A stretch of 64,000 nucleotides of DNA, taken from assembly GCF_000970205.1 (NCBI RefSeq), contig NZ_CP009512.1:3348001-3412000 (forward strand), read 5' to 3'. Made by a program: the position numbers and the translations under genes. Below, one piece after another: positions 36,483-45,032 of the stretch (position 1 is its first letter; every line of letters starts with the position of its first letter). The stretch is from Methanosarcina mazei S-6. GTDB lineage: Archaea; Halobacteriota; Methanosarcinia; Methanosarcinales; Methanosarcinaceae. Below the pieces are notes generated by a model, which searched no databases, was not told the DNA's origin, and saw nothing but the letters and a program-made list of their open reading frames with translations.

Positions 36483-38201
36483 CCTACTCTCGGCAGGTAA
36501 ACATATAGATTAATATTATTAATTTTATATCTCTTTCCTGGTCTTCCCATGTCAGAGAAAAACAGTAGTAGAAGAGTTGAATCTTCCTTAAAACGTACAA
36601 GGTTCTTAGGTCACCTTGGTCTCATGGCTGGAGTTTTCAGAGAACTTGAAGTTGACAAACTGATCGATGAGAAACTTCCCAAGGAAAGGGATCACAATGT
36701 TCCTCACTCAGTTTGCATCCTTGCCATGGTACTCAATGGTCTTGGTTTCATAGGGCAACGTCTGTACCTTTTTCCTGATTTTTTCAAAAACATTTCTACT
36801 GAAAGGCTTTTCGGAGACAATGTAACAAGAGAAGACCTGAATCAATATGCTATCGGAGAGACTCTTGATAGAATCGTAAAATATGGCCCTACAAAACTGT
36901 TTACGGAAATTGCTCTTCACATTATGGCTCGTCTACCTATTCCTGTTCACTGTTTACACGCTGACACTACAAGTGTCAGCGTTTATGGGGATTATGAAGA
37001 CGAAGAAACTGAGTCTATTGATATTACTTTTGGAATTCCCAAAAACGGAAGATGGGACCTCAAACAATTTGTACTGAGCTTGATTGTTAATCAGCATGGC
37101 ATACCTCTTTTCATGAACACCCATTCAGGAAATGCTTCCGACAAAAACACAATTCTGGAAGCTATCAACTCTCTTAAATCAGTTCTAAGGCCTGAAAGCA
37201 AAGTGTACTATGTCGCTGATAGTTCCTTTTACACAGACAATAATATCAAGAACATAGGAACGTCATTCTGGATCAGTCGCGTTCCTGCAACAATTACCGA
37301 GGCAAAGGAACTGTTAGCTGCAAATCTGAACCTGAAAACGCTAAAAAGCGACGAAAGATACTCATTTTATCAAACCTTTGTGGAATATGGTGGAGTTAAA
37401 CAAAAGTGGGTTTTGCTGCTTTCTCACAAGATGAAAGAGAAAAAAGAGCAAACTCTCAGAACAAAGCTTGACAAAGAGTTTGAAAAAGCAGAGAAGTCTT
37501 TTAAAAAGCTGAAAGGAGAGGACTTCTTCTGTGAAGATGATGCATTAAAAGCCGCAGAGAAATGGATTCAAGATTTCCCCTCAATTGTGTTTGAAAATGT
37601 TGATTTGAAAGCCATTAAAAAACGTGAATCGGGTAAAAGAGGCAGACCTTCAAAAGATGAGAAATTAAAGACTTATTACAGGATTGATGGCAGTTTAAAG
37701 ACTAATGAAGCTTTTGTTTTGAAAGAAATGGAGAAAATGGGACTTTTCATTCTTGCAAGTAATGATATCAGTATTTCTCCTGAAGATATGCTGAAGTATT
37801 ACAAAGGACAGGACAATGTAGAAAAAGGATTCAGGTTCTTGAAAAGTGATACGTTTAGCATATCGAAAGTTTACCTCAAGAAAAAATCCCGAATTGAAGC
37901 ACTGACTATGATAATGGTTCTCTGCTTAATGATTTATTCAATTGCAGAATGGAAATTAAGAACAAAGTTAGAAGAAGAAAATGAAACGGTTCCAGATCAA
38001 AAAGGGAAGCCAACAAAAAGACCTACAATGAGATGGATATTTTTCAATTTCCAGGGAATTACAGAACTTAGGATTCAGAAACAAGGAGAAATAGAGTCCG
38101 AAATATTGAATATGGAGGATATTCACTGGAAGATACTGAGGCTCATGGGAGAAAAATATGAAAATATCTATCTCTAATTACGTCAACCTGCCGAATGTAG
38201 G
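36483..38201 (+). mobile_element. Intact IS1634-type (IS4 superfamily) insertion sequence (1719 bp)
   Basis: Imperfect terminal inverted repeats of about 20 bp, CCTACTCTCGGCAGGTAAAC on the left and CCTACATTCGGCAGGTTGAC read from the right end, enclose one transposase gene. The 6-bp direct repeat CTACAT stands on both sides (36477-36482 and 38202-38207). Transposase, ends and target duplication are intact. Confidence 0.9.
36549..38177 (+). CDS. IS1634-family transposase
   Basis: The 542-residue protein has the N-terminal segment of this family (LGHLGLMAGVFRELEVDKLID), the first catalytic Asp in HADTTSVSVYG (about residue 139), the second in VADSSFYTD (about 223) and the C-terminal YKGQDNVEKGFRFLKS (about 418) carrying the Glu, together with a final region, IEALTMIMVLCLMIYSIAEWKLR. 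The arrangement fits DDE transposases of the IS4 superfamily. No frame damage is seen. Confidence 0.9.
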   Translation: MSEKNSSRRVESSLKRTRFLGHLGLMAGVFRELEVDKLIDEKLPKERDHNVPHSVCILAMVLNGLGFIGQRLYLFPDFFKNISTERLFGDNVTREDLNQYAIGETLDRIVKYGPTKLFTEIALHIMARLPIPVHCLHADTTSVSVYGDYEDEETESIDITFGIPKNGRWDLKQFVLSLIVNQHGIPLFMNTHSGNASDKNTILEAINSLKSVLRPESKVYYVADSSFYTDNNIKNIGTSFWISRVPATITEAKELLAANLNLKTLKSDERYSFYQTFVEYGGVKQKWVLLLSHKMKEKKEQTLRTKLDKEFEKAEKSFKKLKGEDFFCEDDALKAAEKWIQDFPSIVFENVDLKAIKKRESGKRGRPSKDEKLKTYYRIDGSLKTNEAFVLKEMEKMGLFILASNDISISPEDMLKYYKGQDNVEKGFRFLKSDTFSISKVYLKKKSRIEALTMIMVLCLMIYSIAEWKLRTKLEEENETVPDQKGKPTKRPTMRWIFFNFQGITELRIQKQGEIESEILNMEDIHWKILRLMGEKYENIYL

Positions 38202-38371
38202 CTACATATACAATCCTGTTACGAAAACTAACAGGAATCAGTAAGGTAAAAATCCAGAACAGTAATATAAGCGCAGTTGTCAATCATAAATTCAGTTATT
38301 AACCGACAATATATTCCTGTTACTGACATTTCTACTTTTTGGCGAAACCCTCGAAAGAAAAAATATACTTT

Positions 38372-39121
38372 TCATATCTTCAGAGCATTTTCAACCATTT
38401 TAGGGTAAGTAAGTTCAATAATAGTTTTCAGGTTTACTATGTCCTCTCTGTTATATTTAACAAGCAGGTTGAGGGCTTCAAGATCTCCTTTTTCGTACTT
38501 TTTCCAGAGCCTAACGGCATCAAATCCGTCCATTCCATCCGTATCCTCGCTTCTGCAGATCCCGAGAAGCTTTTCAATTTTTTTTAAGCCCCCTCCATAC
38601 CCTATACGCCTGAGAGGATACATCAGGTCTATATGGAGCTGTTTGAACTCTATTTCGGGAAATTCGGATTTTATGAAAGGGATATCAAAACGGGCTCCGT
38701 TAAAAGACACAAGAAGCCTGTATCTGGAGAATTCCTCTACAAGATCCTCAAGGTTCGTTCCTCTTACATACGTTTTGACTTCATTTCCATTATAGATTCC
38801 AACAACGGTTATTTTATCCCTGCAGGGCGAAAGACCTGTGGTTTCGATATCAAAAAAAGCAACAGAGTCAGAAAATAGAGAGTACGCCCTCCAGTGCTCT
38901 GCAGAAGGGAGGCGCTGTGAGAAAAAGAAGCAGTCCTTTGCAGCGAGATGGCTGGAAGATACCTTTATTCCTTCACAGATTCTGGCTTTCTTGACAGAAG
39001 GAATTAAAACCCTGTCTTCCATTTCAAGGAATTCGTCCCATGTATGTATGCCTGAAGCCCAGATTTTCTGCTCAAGCGCTTTTCCTACACCAGGAATGTG
39101 AATATATGTGTTCTTCAGCAT
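38372..39121 (-). CDS. Predicted DEDD exonuclease with N-terminal HhH region (RNase H-like)
   Basis: The 249-residue protein has an N-terminal helix-hairpin-helix-like part (YIHIPGVGKALEQKIWASG), followed by a 3'-5' exonuclease fold with all three motifs: FDIETTGL (Exo I, about residue 91), SFNGARFDIPF (Exo II, about 139) and YNREDIVNL (Exo III, about 224). This matches the YprB-type ribonuclease H-like group. It would act on nucleic acids in the cytoplasm; substrate unknown. It is a single gene, convergent with the IS element. Confidence 0.82.
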   Translation of the reverse strand: MLKNTYIHIPGVGKALEQKIWASGIHTWDEFLEMEDRVLIPSVKKARICEGIKVSSSHLAAKDCFFFSQRLPSAEHWRAYSLFSDSVAFFDIETTGLSPCRDKITVVGIYNGNEVKTYVRGTNLEDLVEEFSRYRLLVSFNGARFDIPFIKSEFPEIEFKQLHIDLMYPLRRIGYGGGLKKIEKLLGICRSEDTDGMDGFDAVRLWKKYEKGDLEALNLLVKYNREDIVNLKTIIELTYPKMVENALKI

Positions 39122-39585
39122 TTTTCCCCTGAACCATTGGTAGTGATATTTAATAAAAATACTGCATGAGGGCTGAAAGTGTTACAGGACACAAATAACA
39201 GCTTTTAGCGACAGAAAATCCCGGGTTAAAAGTCTGAAACAGAGAAATCACAGCCAGAAATCTGCTAATCCTGACCGGTTTATCATGTGTATTCAGTTAT
39301 CAGGTTTGCTCTGTAAAACCGGCAAGTACCACACCAACAAGGTTAATATACTTAGTTAGTAATAATAGAAAGTACACTTTAATTCTGCGGGGGACAGAAT
39401 ATAGAGTGAGAGCCTATGAAGTTCAACCTGAGAATAGGGGTAAAAGGGACGTTAAGGACTTCTAGAAAGCCAAAAAAATAAATATCAAGATATAGTTACC
39501 TCCAGACTGATTGAGTAAAACCTATTTTTAGAGGCAGGAATCTGAAAATATCCTGCAAATAAATATTGATACAGGTGTACAGGTA
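39122..39585. other. Intergenic region upstream of mdh, no gene seen
   Basis: It contains the divergent promoters of the exonuclease-like gene and mdh. TTAATATACTTAGTTAG near 39342 may be a TATA region facing either way. No repeat or RNA was found. Confidence 0.4.
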
Positions 39586-40509
39586 ATGGTTAAAATTTCC
39601 GTAATTGGTGCAGGAAATGTAGGTTCGACAACAGTCCAGCGGCTGGCAGAACTGGAGCCTGGCGAAATTGTCATGACAGATATTGTGGAAGGGATGCCGC
39701 AGGGAAAAGCTCTTGACCTTATGCAGGCCGGGGCAATTAACGGTTATGACACTAGGATAACAGGTACTAACGATTATGCAGATATCGCAAATTCCGACCT
39801 GGTAATTATTACGGCAGGAATCGCCAGAAAGCCCGGAATGAGCAGGGAAGACCTGATTAAAACGAATTCAAAAATAATAGGGGATGTAGCAGGAAACATT
39901 GCGAAATACGCTCCGAACTCTATTGTTATAAACGTCACAAATCCGCTTGATATCATAACATATGTAGCTATGAAGGCAACGGGCTTTGATCCAGAAAAAG
40001 TCTTCGGGATGAGTGGAGTTCTTGATGCAGGACGTTTTGCAAGCTTTATAGCAGAGGAACTTAAGTGTTCAAAAAGGGACGTTGAGGCAATGGTCATAGG
40101 AGGGCATGGAGACCTTATGGTTCCGCTCCCGCAGTACACCACAGTATCGGGAATCCCGCTTCCGGAACTGCTTCCGGAAAAAACAATTGACAGGCTTGTG
40201 GAAAGGACAGTAAATGGAGGAGCAGAAATAGTAGAGCTTCTCAAACAGGGAAGTGCTTTTTATGCTCCCTCAGCAGCTATCGTACGCATGGCAGAAGCTG
40301 TAATTAAGGACTCCAGGCGCGTACTTCCGGCGTCTGCATATCTTGAAGGACAGTACGGGCAGAAAGGAATTTACTTTGGAGTGCCAGTAAAACTGGGAGC
40401 AAATGGCATAGAAGAAATTCTTGAACTCAAACTTGAAGACAGCCAGTGCGAGATACTCAAAAAATCCTCAGAGACTATCCGGAAAGGGATTTCAAAGCTG
40501 GAAATCTAA
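39586..40509 (+). CDS. mdh: Malate dehydrogenase (LDH-like type)
   Basis: The 307-residue cytoplasmic enzyme interconverts malate and oxaloacetate. The NAD(P)-binding start ISVIGAGNVGSTT, the acidic residue at the end of strand two (MTDIVEGMPQGKALDL), the substrate Arg loop ARKPGMSREDL (about residue 81), NVTNPLD (about 124) and the catalytic His in IGGHGDLMVPL (about 176) are all present. The Arg at position 81 region indicates malate instead of lactate. It appears to be a single-gene unit. Confidence 0.92.
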   Translation: MVKISVIGAGNVGSTTVQRLAELEPGEIVMTDIVEGMPQGKALDLMQAGAINGYDTRITGTNDYADIANSDLVIITAGIARKPGMSREDLIKTNSKIIGDVAGNIAKYAPNSIVINVTNPLDIITYVAMKATGFDPEKVFGMSGVLDAGRFASFIAEELKCSKRDVEAMVIGGHGDLMVPLPQYTTVSGIPLPELLPEKTIDRLVERTVNGGAEIVELLKQGSAFYAPSAAIVRMAEAVIKDSRRVLPASAYLEGQYGQKGIYFGVPVKLGANGIEEILELKLEDSQCEILKKSSETIRKGISKLEI

Positions 40510-41221
40510 AGAGCAAAAATTAAACAGATAAAAATTTGGAGATAAATATTAAAAAGACAGGTTTCTGTTAAGAGAATAGAATATTTTTCCGGATGGAAAG
40601 AATAAATCTCAGAAACCTGATCAATTCCCTGTTTTGTTATGATGTAACCCGCTTACGAAAAAGTAAAATTAAAGCATTTCTTTAATCAAAGTTATTTTAA
40701 TAAAATTAATTTTAATAAAATATCTTTCAATCGGAGATATTTAATCAAGTATCTTTTGATCAAGTGTCTTTTAATTAAATATCTCTTAATCAAATATCTT
40801 TTAATCAAATATCTTTTAGTCAGATATCTTTTAATCAAAATACAAAAAAAGGCAGGTTAATAAACTGAATTCCTGTTACTGAGTAAATATCCAGTACCCA
40901 GGAGAACTTTAGAAAAGAATTTAATTAATAAAAACGTTTTCATACTGGATAAAAACATCTTATCCCTATTATTTAAATACAGAGTGTTTATCACATGAAG
41001 TTGATTGAAAGGCCTTTCCCGGAAAAAGAAATAAACGATTAACTGGTTGTAAACATCAAGGTTAAATAAAATAAAAATCTGGAAAACATATTTTTAATAG
41101 ATGGGAGAGCCTTGTAAAACTGTAAGATATATAAGTATGTTTTTCATATAAGGTAGAGAAAGAAATTTAAATAAATTTAGAATGCATAGATAACTTAAAT
41201 TAATAATAGAGCAGGGATATA
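40510..41221. other. Intergenic region with a 15-bp tandem repeat
   Basis: AT-rich and without a gene. Besides the array at 40750-40839 it holds the promoter region of the PRC-barrel gene, where AGATATATAAG near 41126 is a good TATA candidate. Confidence 0.5.
40750..40839. repeat. 15-bp tandem repeat, six units
   Basis: Units close to TATCTTTTAATCAAA follow each other exactly every 15 bases, with looser copies before 40750. Confidence 0.85.
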
Positions 41222-41479
41222 ATGCGCGCAGAACTCACATCACTCTTTGGCCTAAACATATACACAAATAATGGTGTTTATGTAGGGAAGTTGCAGGACC
41301 TCGTAATTGATGTAGAGGAACAGAAAGTAACAGGGCTTGCTGTTTCTGACATCAACAGGGAGCTTTTTGATATTAGCAGCAGAGGTATCATTATTCCCTA
41401 CCGGTGGGTTATAACCGCAGCGGATATTATTATAGTTAGAGACGTTATCCAGAGATACAAAAAGAGAAAAGAAGACTGA
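41222..41479 (+). CDS. PRC-barrel domain protein
   Basis: The 85-residue protein is a single PRC-barrel domain: TSLFGLNIYTNNGVYVGKL, followed by DLVIDVEEQKVTGLAV and GIIIPYRWVITAADIIIV, the usual order of strands. In archaea such small proteins occur near RNA-processing and cell-division genes; their partner is generally unknown. It lies 20 bases before the thg1 gene and is probably co-transcribed with it and tyrS. Confidence 0.85.
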   Translation: MRAELTSLFGLNIYTNNGVYVGKLQDLVIDVEEQKVTGLAVSDINRELFDISSRGIIIPYRWVITAADIIIVRDVIQRYKKRKED

Positions 41480-41499
41480 ATTGTCTTTAGAAAAGGTAT

Positions 41500-42231
41500 A
41501 TGAAAAACCGGGAAATCTATGCTGAAATGCGCTGTATCCCGCCAGTGGTCTTGCGCGCTGACGGCAGGAATTTCAAAAATACACTTTCAGGCCTGGGCTT
41601 TGAAAAACCATATGATACAACCTTCGCCAGAGCAATGGCGGACACTGCTGAACTTTTCATTAAAAAAAGCGGTTTAAGCCCTTATTTTGCCTATACTTTT
41701 TCAGATGAAATCAGTTTTCTGTTTACAGACCTTCCTTTTGACGGCAGGGTTGAGAAAATAGACTCTGTTGTGGCAAGTTTTCTTGGCAGCGCTCTAACAA
41801 TAAAACTGCGGCTTGAAGCACCCATAGCTTTTGATTCCAGGCTGGTAGCTCTTCAAAAAGAGGAAGTTTCTGAATACTTTCACTGGAGGCAACTGGAAGC
41901 CTGGAGAAACTTTGTAGCGTCCTGGGGATATTATTCCCTCAGAAACGAAGGCATGGGAAAGGATGAAGCCGGAAAATTCCTGAAAGGAAAAAAAGAATGG
42001 GAAATCCATGAGATGCTTTTTGAGAGAGGAATAAATCTTGCAGCACTTCCTGCATGGCAGAGGAGAGGGATTATAATCTCTAAAGAAGAATGTGAAATTT
42101 CAGGCTTTAATCCTGTTTATGGTAAAGAAGTAAAATCTATGCGAAGAAGAATAACCCAGAATTGGGAAATTCCAAAATTCAAATCCGAAGAAGGAATTAC
42201 CTTTTTAGAGAAACTTATTAATAGAAACTAA
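41500..42231 (+). CDS. thg1: tRNA-His guanylyltransferase-like protein (Thg1)
   Basis: The 243-residue enzyme belongs to the Thg1 family, which adds nucleotides in the 3'-to-5' direction to tRNA ends. Metal-binding residues are seen in LRADGRNFKN (about residue 18) and YTFSDEISFLF (about 65), and HWRQLEAWRN (about 128) is the signature Thg1 segment. Residue 142 is Trp (TGG at 41923-41925). From memory, the M. acetivorans gene has a pyrrolysine amber codon at this position; here no in-frame TAG exists. AAGGT stands four bases before the ATG. The gene is followed by tyrS, a common tRNA context. Confidence 0.88.
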   Translation: MKNREIYAEMRCIPPVVLRADGRNFKNTLSGLGFEKPYDTTFARAMADTAELFIKKSGLSPYFAYTFSDEISFLFTDLPFDGRVEKIDSVVASFLGSALTIKLRLEAPIAFDSRLVALQKEEVSEYFHWRQLEAWRNFVASWGYYSLRNEGMGKDEAGKFLKGKKEWEIHEMLFERGINLAALPAWQRRGIIISKEECEISGFNPVYGKEVKSMRRRITQNWEIPKFKSEEGITFLEKLINRN

Positions 42232-42269
42232 GTTTTTCAGAGTAAGAAAAGAAAAGGAATGTAGATGCA

Positions 42270-43223
42270 ATGGACAGACTTGAGCTTATAAAAAGGAATG
42301 TTCAGGAAATTGTAACAGAAGAAGAACTTGAAGGACTGCTGAATAAAAAAGAAACTCCGCGCGCTTATGTAGGATACGAGCCAAGCGGAAAAATCCACAT
42401 GGGGCATGTCCTTACCGTAAACAAGTTAATAGATTTGCAAAAAGCAGGGTTCAAGATCACTGTCCTGCTTGCAGATGTACACGCTTATCTGAACAGAAAA
42501 GGCACTCTGGAAGAGGTCAGGAAGATTGCAGACTACAACAGGCGCTGCTTTATTGCTCTCGGGCTTGATGAAGAACAGACTGATTTCGTTTACGGGTCGG
42601 ATTTCCAGCTGGGAGCAGAATACATGTTAAATGTGCTCAAACTCTCAAGGGCAGTCACCCTTAACAGGGCAAAGAGGAGCATGGACGAAGTGGGGCGTGC
42701 AATGGACGACCCTACGGTTTCCCAGATGGTTTACCCTCTCATGCAGGCTATTGATATTGCCCTCCTTGAAGTGGATGTGGCAGTGGGCGGGATTGACCAG
42801 AGGAAAATCCACATGCTTGCCCGTGAAAACCTTAAAAGCCTCGGATTTGAGACTCCGATCTGTATTCACACACCTATCCTTCTCGGGCTTGACGGGACCA
42901 AAATGGCTTCCTCAAAGGACAATTTTATTTCGGTAGACGATACTGAAGAAGAGATTTACAGGAAGTTTAAGAAAGCTTTCTGCAAGATGGGAGATGTGGA
43001 AGAGAATCCTATTCTTGCCCTTTTCCGTTACCATATCTTCCCGAGATATGAGACCATAGTTATTGAAAGGCCGGAGAAATTCGGTGGCAACCTTGTATAC
43101 AACAGTTATTCAGAGATGGAAAGTGGCTTTGCAGAAGAAAAAGTCCACCCAATGGATCTTAAAAATTCGGCTGCAAAATACATAAACGAAATTCTGGACC
43201 CTGTCCGAAAAGTTCTTCTTTAA
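42270..43223 (+). CDS. tyrS: Tyrosyl-tRNA synthetase
   Basis: The 317-residue archaeal-type enzyme charges tRNA-Tyr. The class I signatures are present as PSGKIHMGH (about residue 38) and KMASSK (about 212); the tyrosine-binding YVGYEP and the segment QMVYPLMQAIDIALLEVDVAVGG are typical. Length matches archaeal TyrRS, which lacks the bacterial S4 domain. It lies 38 bases after thg1, probably in the same transcript. Confidence 0.95.
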   Translation: MDRLELIKRNVQEIVTEEELEGLLNKKETPRAYVGYEPSGKIHMGHVLTVNKLIDLQKAGFKITVLLADVHAYLNRKGTLEEVRKIADYNRRCFIALGLDEEQTDFVYGSDFQLGAEYMLNVLKLSRAVTLNRAKRSMDEVGRAMDDPTVSQMVYPLMQAIDIALLEVDVAVGGIDQRKIHMLARENLKSLGFETPICIHTPILLGLDGTKMASSKDNFISVDDTEEEIYRKFKKAFCKMGDVEENPILALFRYHIFPRYETIVIERPEKFGGNLVYNSYSEMESGFAEEKVHPMDLKNSAAKYINEILDPVRKVLL

Positions 43224-43396
43224 ATTCAGGAAGGGAAAAGTCCCTTCCAAAAACTTTAGGAAATTCGGGGGAAAAGAATTTTTCTGGGGAAAGGGGTGCA
43301 TTACTTAAGAATGCCTGAAGATCATGGATAAAATGTTATATAGCTATAAGGCATAGAATATTTGGAGAGTTAGTTCAGAATTCCAGGGTGCTTTTT

Positions 43397-44569
43397 ATGA
43401 AATATATTTACCAGGACTCTACGGAACTGCCTGTCCAGAGGGATTTTATTGAGGATCTGAAGGTATTCATAGATATAACTGCTAGAGTAATTCCTCTGGA
43501 GAATTCTATCATAGAACTAAAATGCAAACACAAAGAAGAACTCCATAAATTAGAAAGTAGAATTATGGGAATGAATCTTTTTGAGGAAAAACTCGGCATA
43601 CTGGTCAATAAACTTGCAAATGACATAGGTACTGAAGATTTAACGTCCTGTATTGATGCAGTCCTGGCTACCTGTAGCGAAAATCTCGGGAGAAAGCGTG
43701 AGATTCTCGACATTGAAGCCAGAAAAATTGAAAATGGAGCCTCTCAGGAATATCAAAAGACTGAGAGTAAAGTCCTTGAGGTGCTCACGCCATTTCTAAT
43801 CTCGGGGATATATGGAGCAGAAAAGAGGTTCGAGCTTTCCAGCAGTACAAACGAAGTGTCAGGTATAATGGAAGGTTCGATTTCAGGCCTTCAGTACTAC
43901 TATAAACTCTGGTTTACGGAAGAGCCCCTGACAGTAAACAGGCTTATCGGCAACTTTAACCTGCCTGGCTGGACAAAAACGGGAATTCTGCGAAAAGAAG
44001 AAAAAATAAAGATGCAGGACCTTTCCGAGTTTTTAGTAACTTCCCTTGAGTACGATAGCGAAAAAAATATTCGCCTTGTTTTTGAAAACAAAAAATCAAA
44101 CCGGAAGTTCAGAATAGAAGGTGGAGGGCTCAATTACTTCGTTTATGACGATAACAGGGAAATTACTGCAGATAAAGAGCTTGGAGATCATATCGATATG
44201 ATGTCTCTTGCACAGATTCCCGAAAAGGTCCAGGATTATCTGAGGGCGAATATCCGAAATTACGCTCTTTCAAAAATTCTGCTTGATGAAGAGGATGCAA
44301 TATCCACAAACCAGGTTTTCGATTGCCTCAAAGTGGTTGCAGAACAATACGGAGTGATCGTTCATGAGTGTCTTGCAAAAGGGCATAATAAGGAAGAGAT
44401 CACCATCAAAACAGAAGAAGCCGATGGAACAAGAACTGAGAAATACATCTCAAAATCGGAGATATATACACAGCTTTCCGAGATAGGCAGTGAAGGTATT
44501 GAGATTGCAGAAATACTCGGTGTGAACAGTAGATCTCAGATAAAGGAAAGCAAATACCTGATTGTCTAA
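43397..44569 (+). CDS. Conserved hypothetical protein, coiled-coil start
   Basis: The 390-residue protein has no signal peptide or membrane helix. Residues about 30-140 are helical and rich in Glu/Lys with a heptad-like pattern (IELKCKHKEELHKLESRI), followed by a mixed alpha/beta part with YYYKLWFTEEPLTVNRL and a C-terminal part with FDCLKVVAEQYGVIV. The ATG at 43397 is chosen since GGGTG precedes it; an in-frame GTG at 43388 is part of that site. It stands 173 bases after tyrS. No family was recognised; it may be restricted to Methanosarcinales. Confidence 0.6.
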   Translation: MKYIYQDSTELPVQRDFIEDLKVFIDITARVIPLENSIIELKCKHKEELHKLESRIMGMNLFEEKLGILVNKLANDIGTEDLTSCIDAVLATCSENLGRKREILDIEARKIENGASQEYQKTESKVLEVLTPFLISGIYGAEKRFELSSSTNEVSGIMEGSISGLQYYYKLWFTEEPLTVNRLIGNFNLPGWTKTGILRKEEKIKMQDLSEFLVTSLEYDSEKNIRLVFENKKSNRKFRIEGGGLNYFVYDDNREITADKELGDHIDMMSLAQIPEKVQDYLRANIRNYALSKILLDEEDAISTNQVFDCLKVVAEQYGVIVHECLAKGHNKEEITIKTEEADGTRTEKYISKSEIYTQLSEIGSEGIEIAEILGVNSRSQIKESKYLIV

Positions 44570-45032
44570 TTTTTTTAATTTTATACTACAATATTTTTTA
44601 AATTATACTTTTTATATTTATGTGATGTATTTCTTTACCATATTTCTTTACAAATCATTTTTTAATCTCTTTTTCTTTTTTTGCCTGTAAAATACGTCAA
44701 GGTAGAACAGGTATCATTGCGAGGTACAGGAGGCTTAATGAAAAGTCTCCACTTGTCAGAAGAAAACATTTGTAATAATATATTCTCGATAATCAAAATG
44801 CGCGGAAAAAGAATTGAGAGTGTAGAGCCTTAAATAGAAGGCGGGAGAAGTAATGTATCGTACAAAGTAATCTTGTAGCAGGCTACAGATCTTCTGGAAA
44901 TGGAACCTGGAAAATTTACTCGAGATAAAAATCAGGAACTTAATTTCAATGAACTATATGGCTACTGTTAATAAGCTGCTGGTATACCGGACATTCCGAT
45001 TAATAGACGTGTGGGGGCGGAGGCTGATGAAA
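44570..45032. other. Intergenic region upstream of the CARDB surface protein gene
   Basis: T-rich stretches at 44572-44680 probably end the upstream transcript. No gene is seen. The open frame of the surface protein extends upstream to 44949, but GGAGG at 45019-45023 and the signal peptide place the start at 45033. Confidence 0.5.

Noticed and set aside
40727-40839. Possible CRISPR array
   Set aside because: Units are 15 bp head to tail without spacers, so it is a simple tandem repeat; no cas genes are present.
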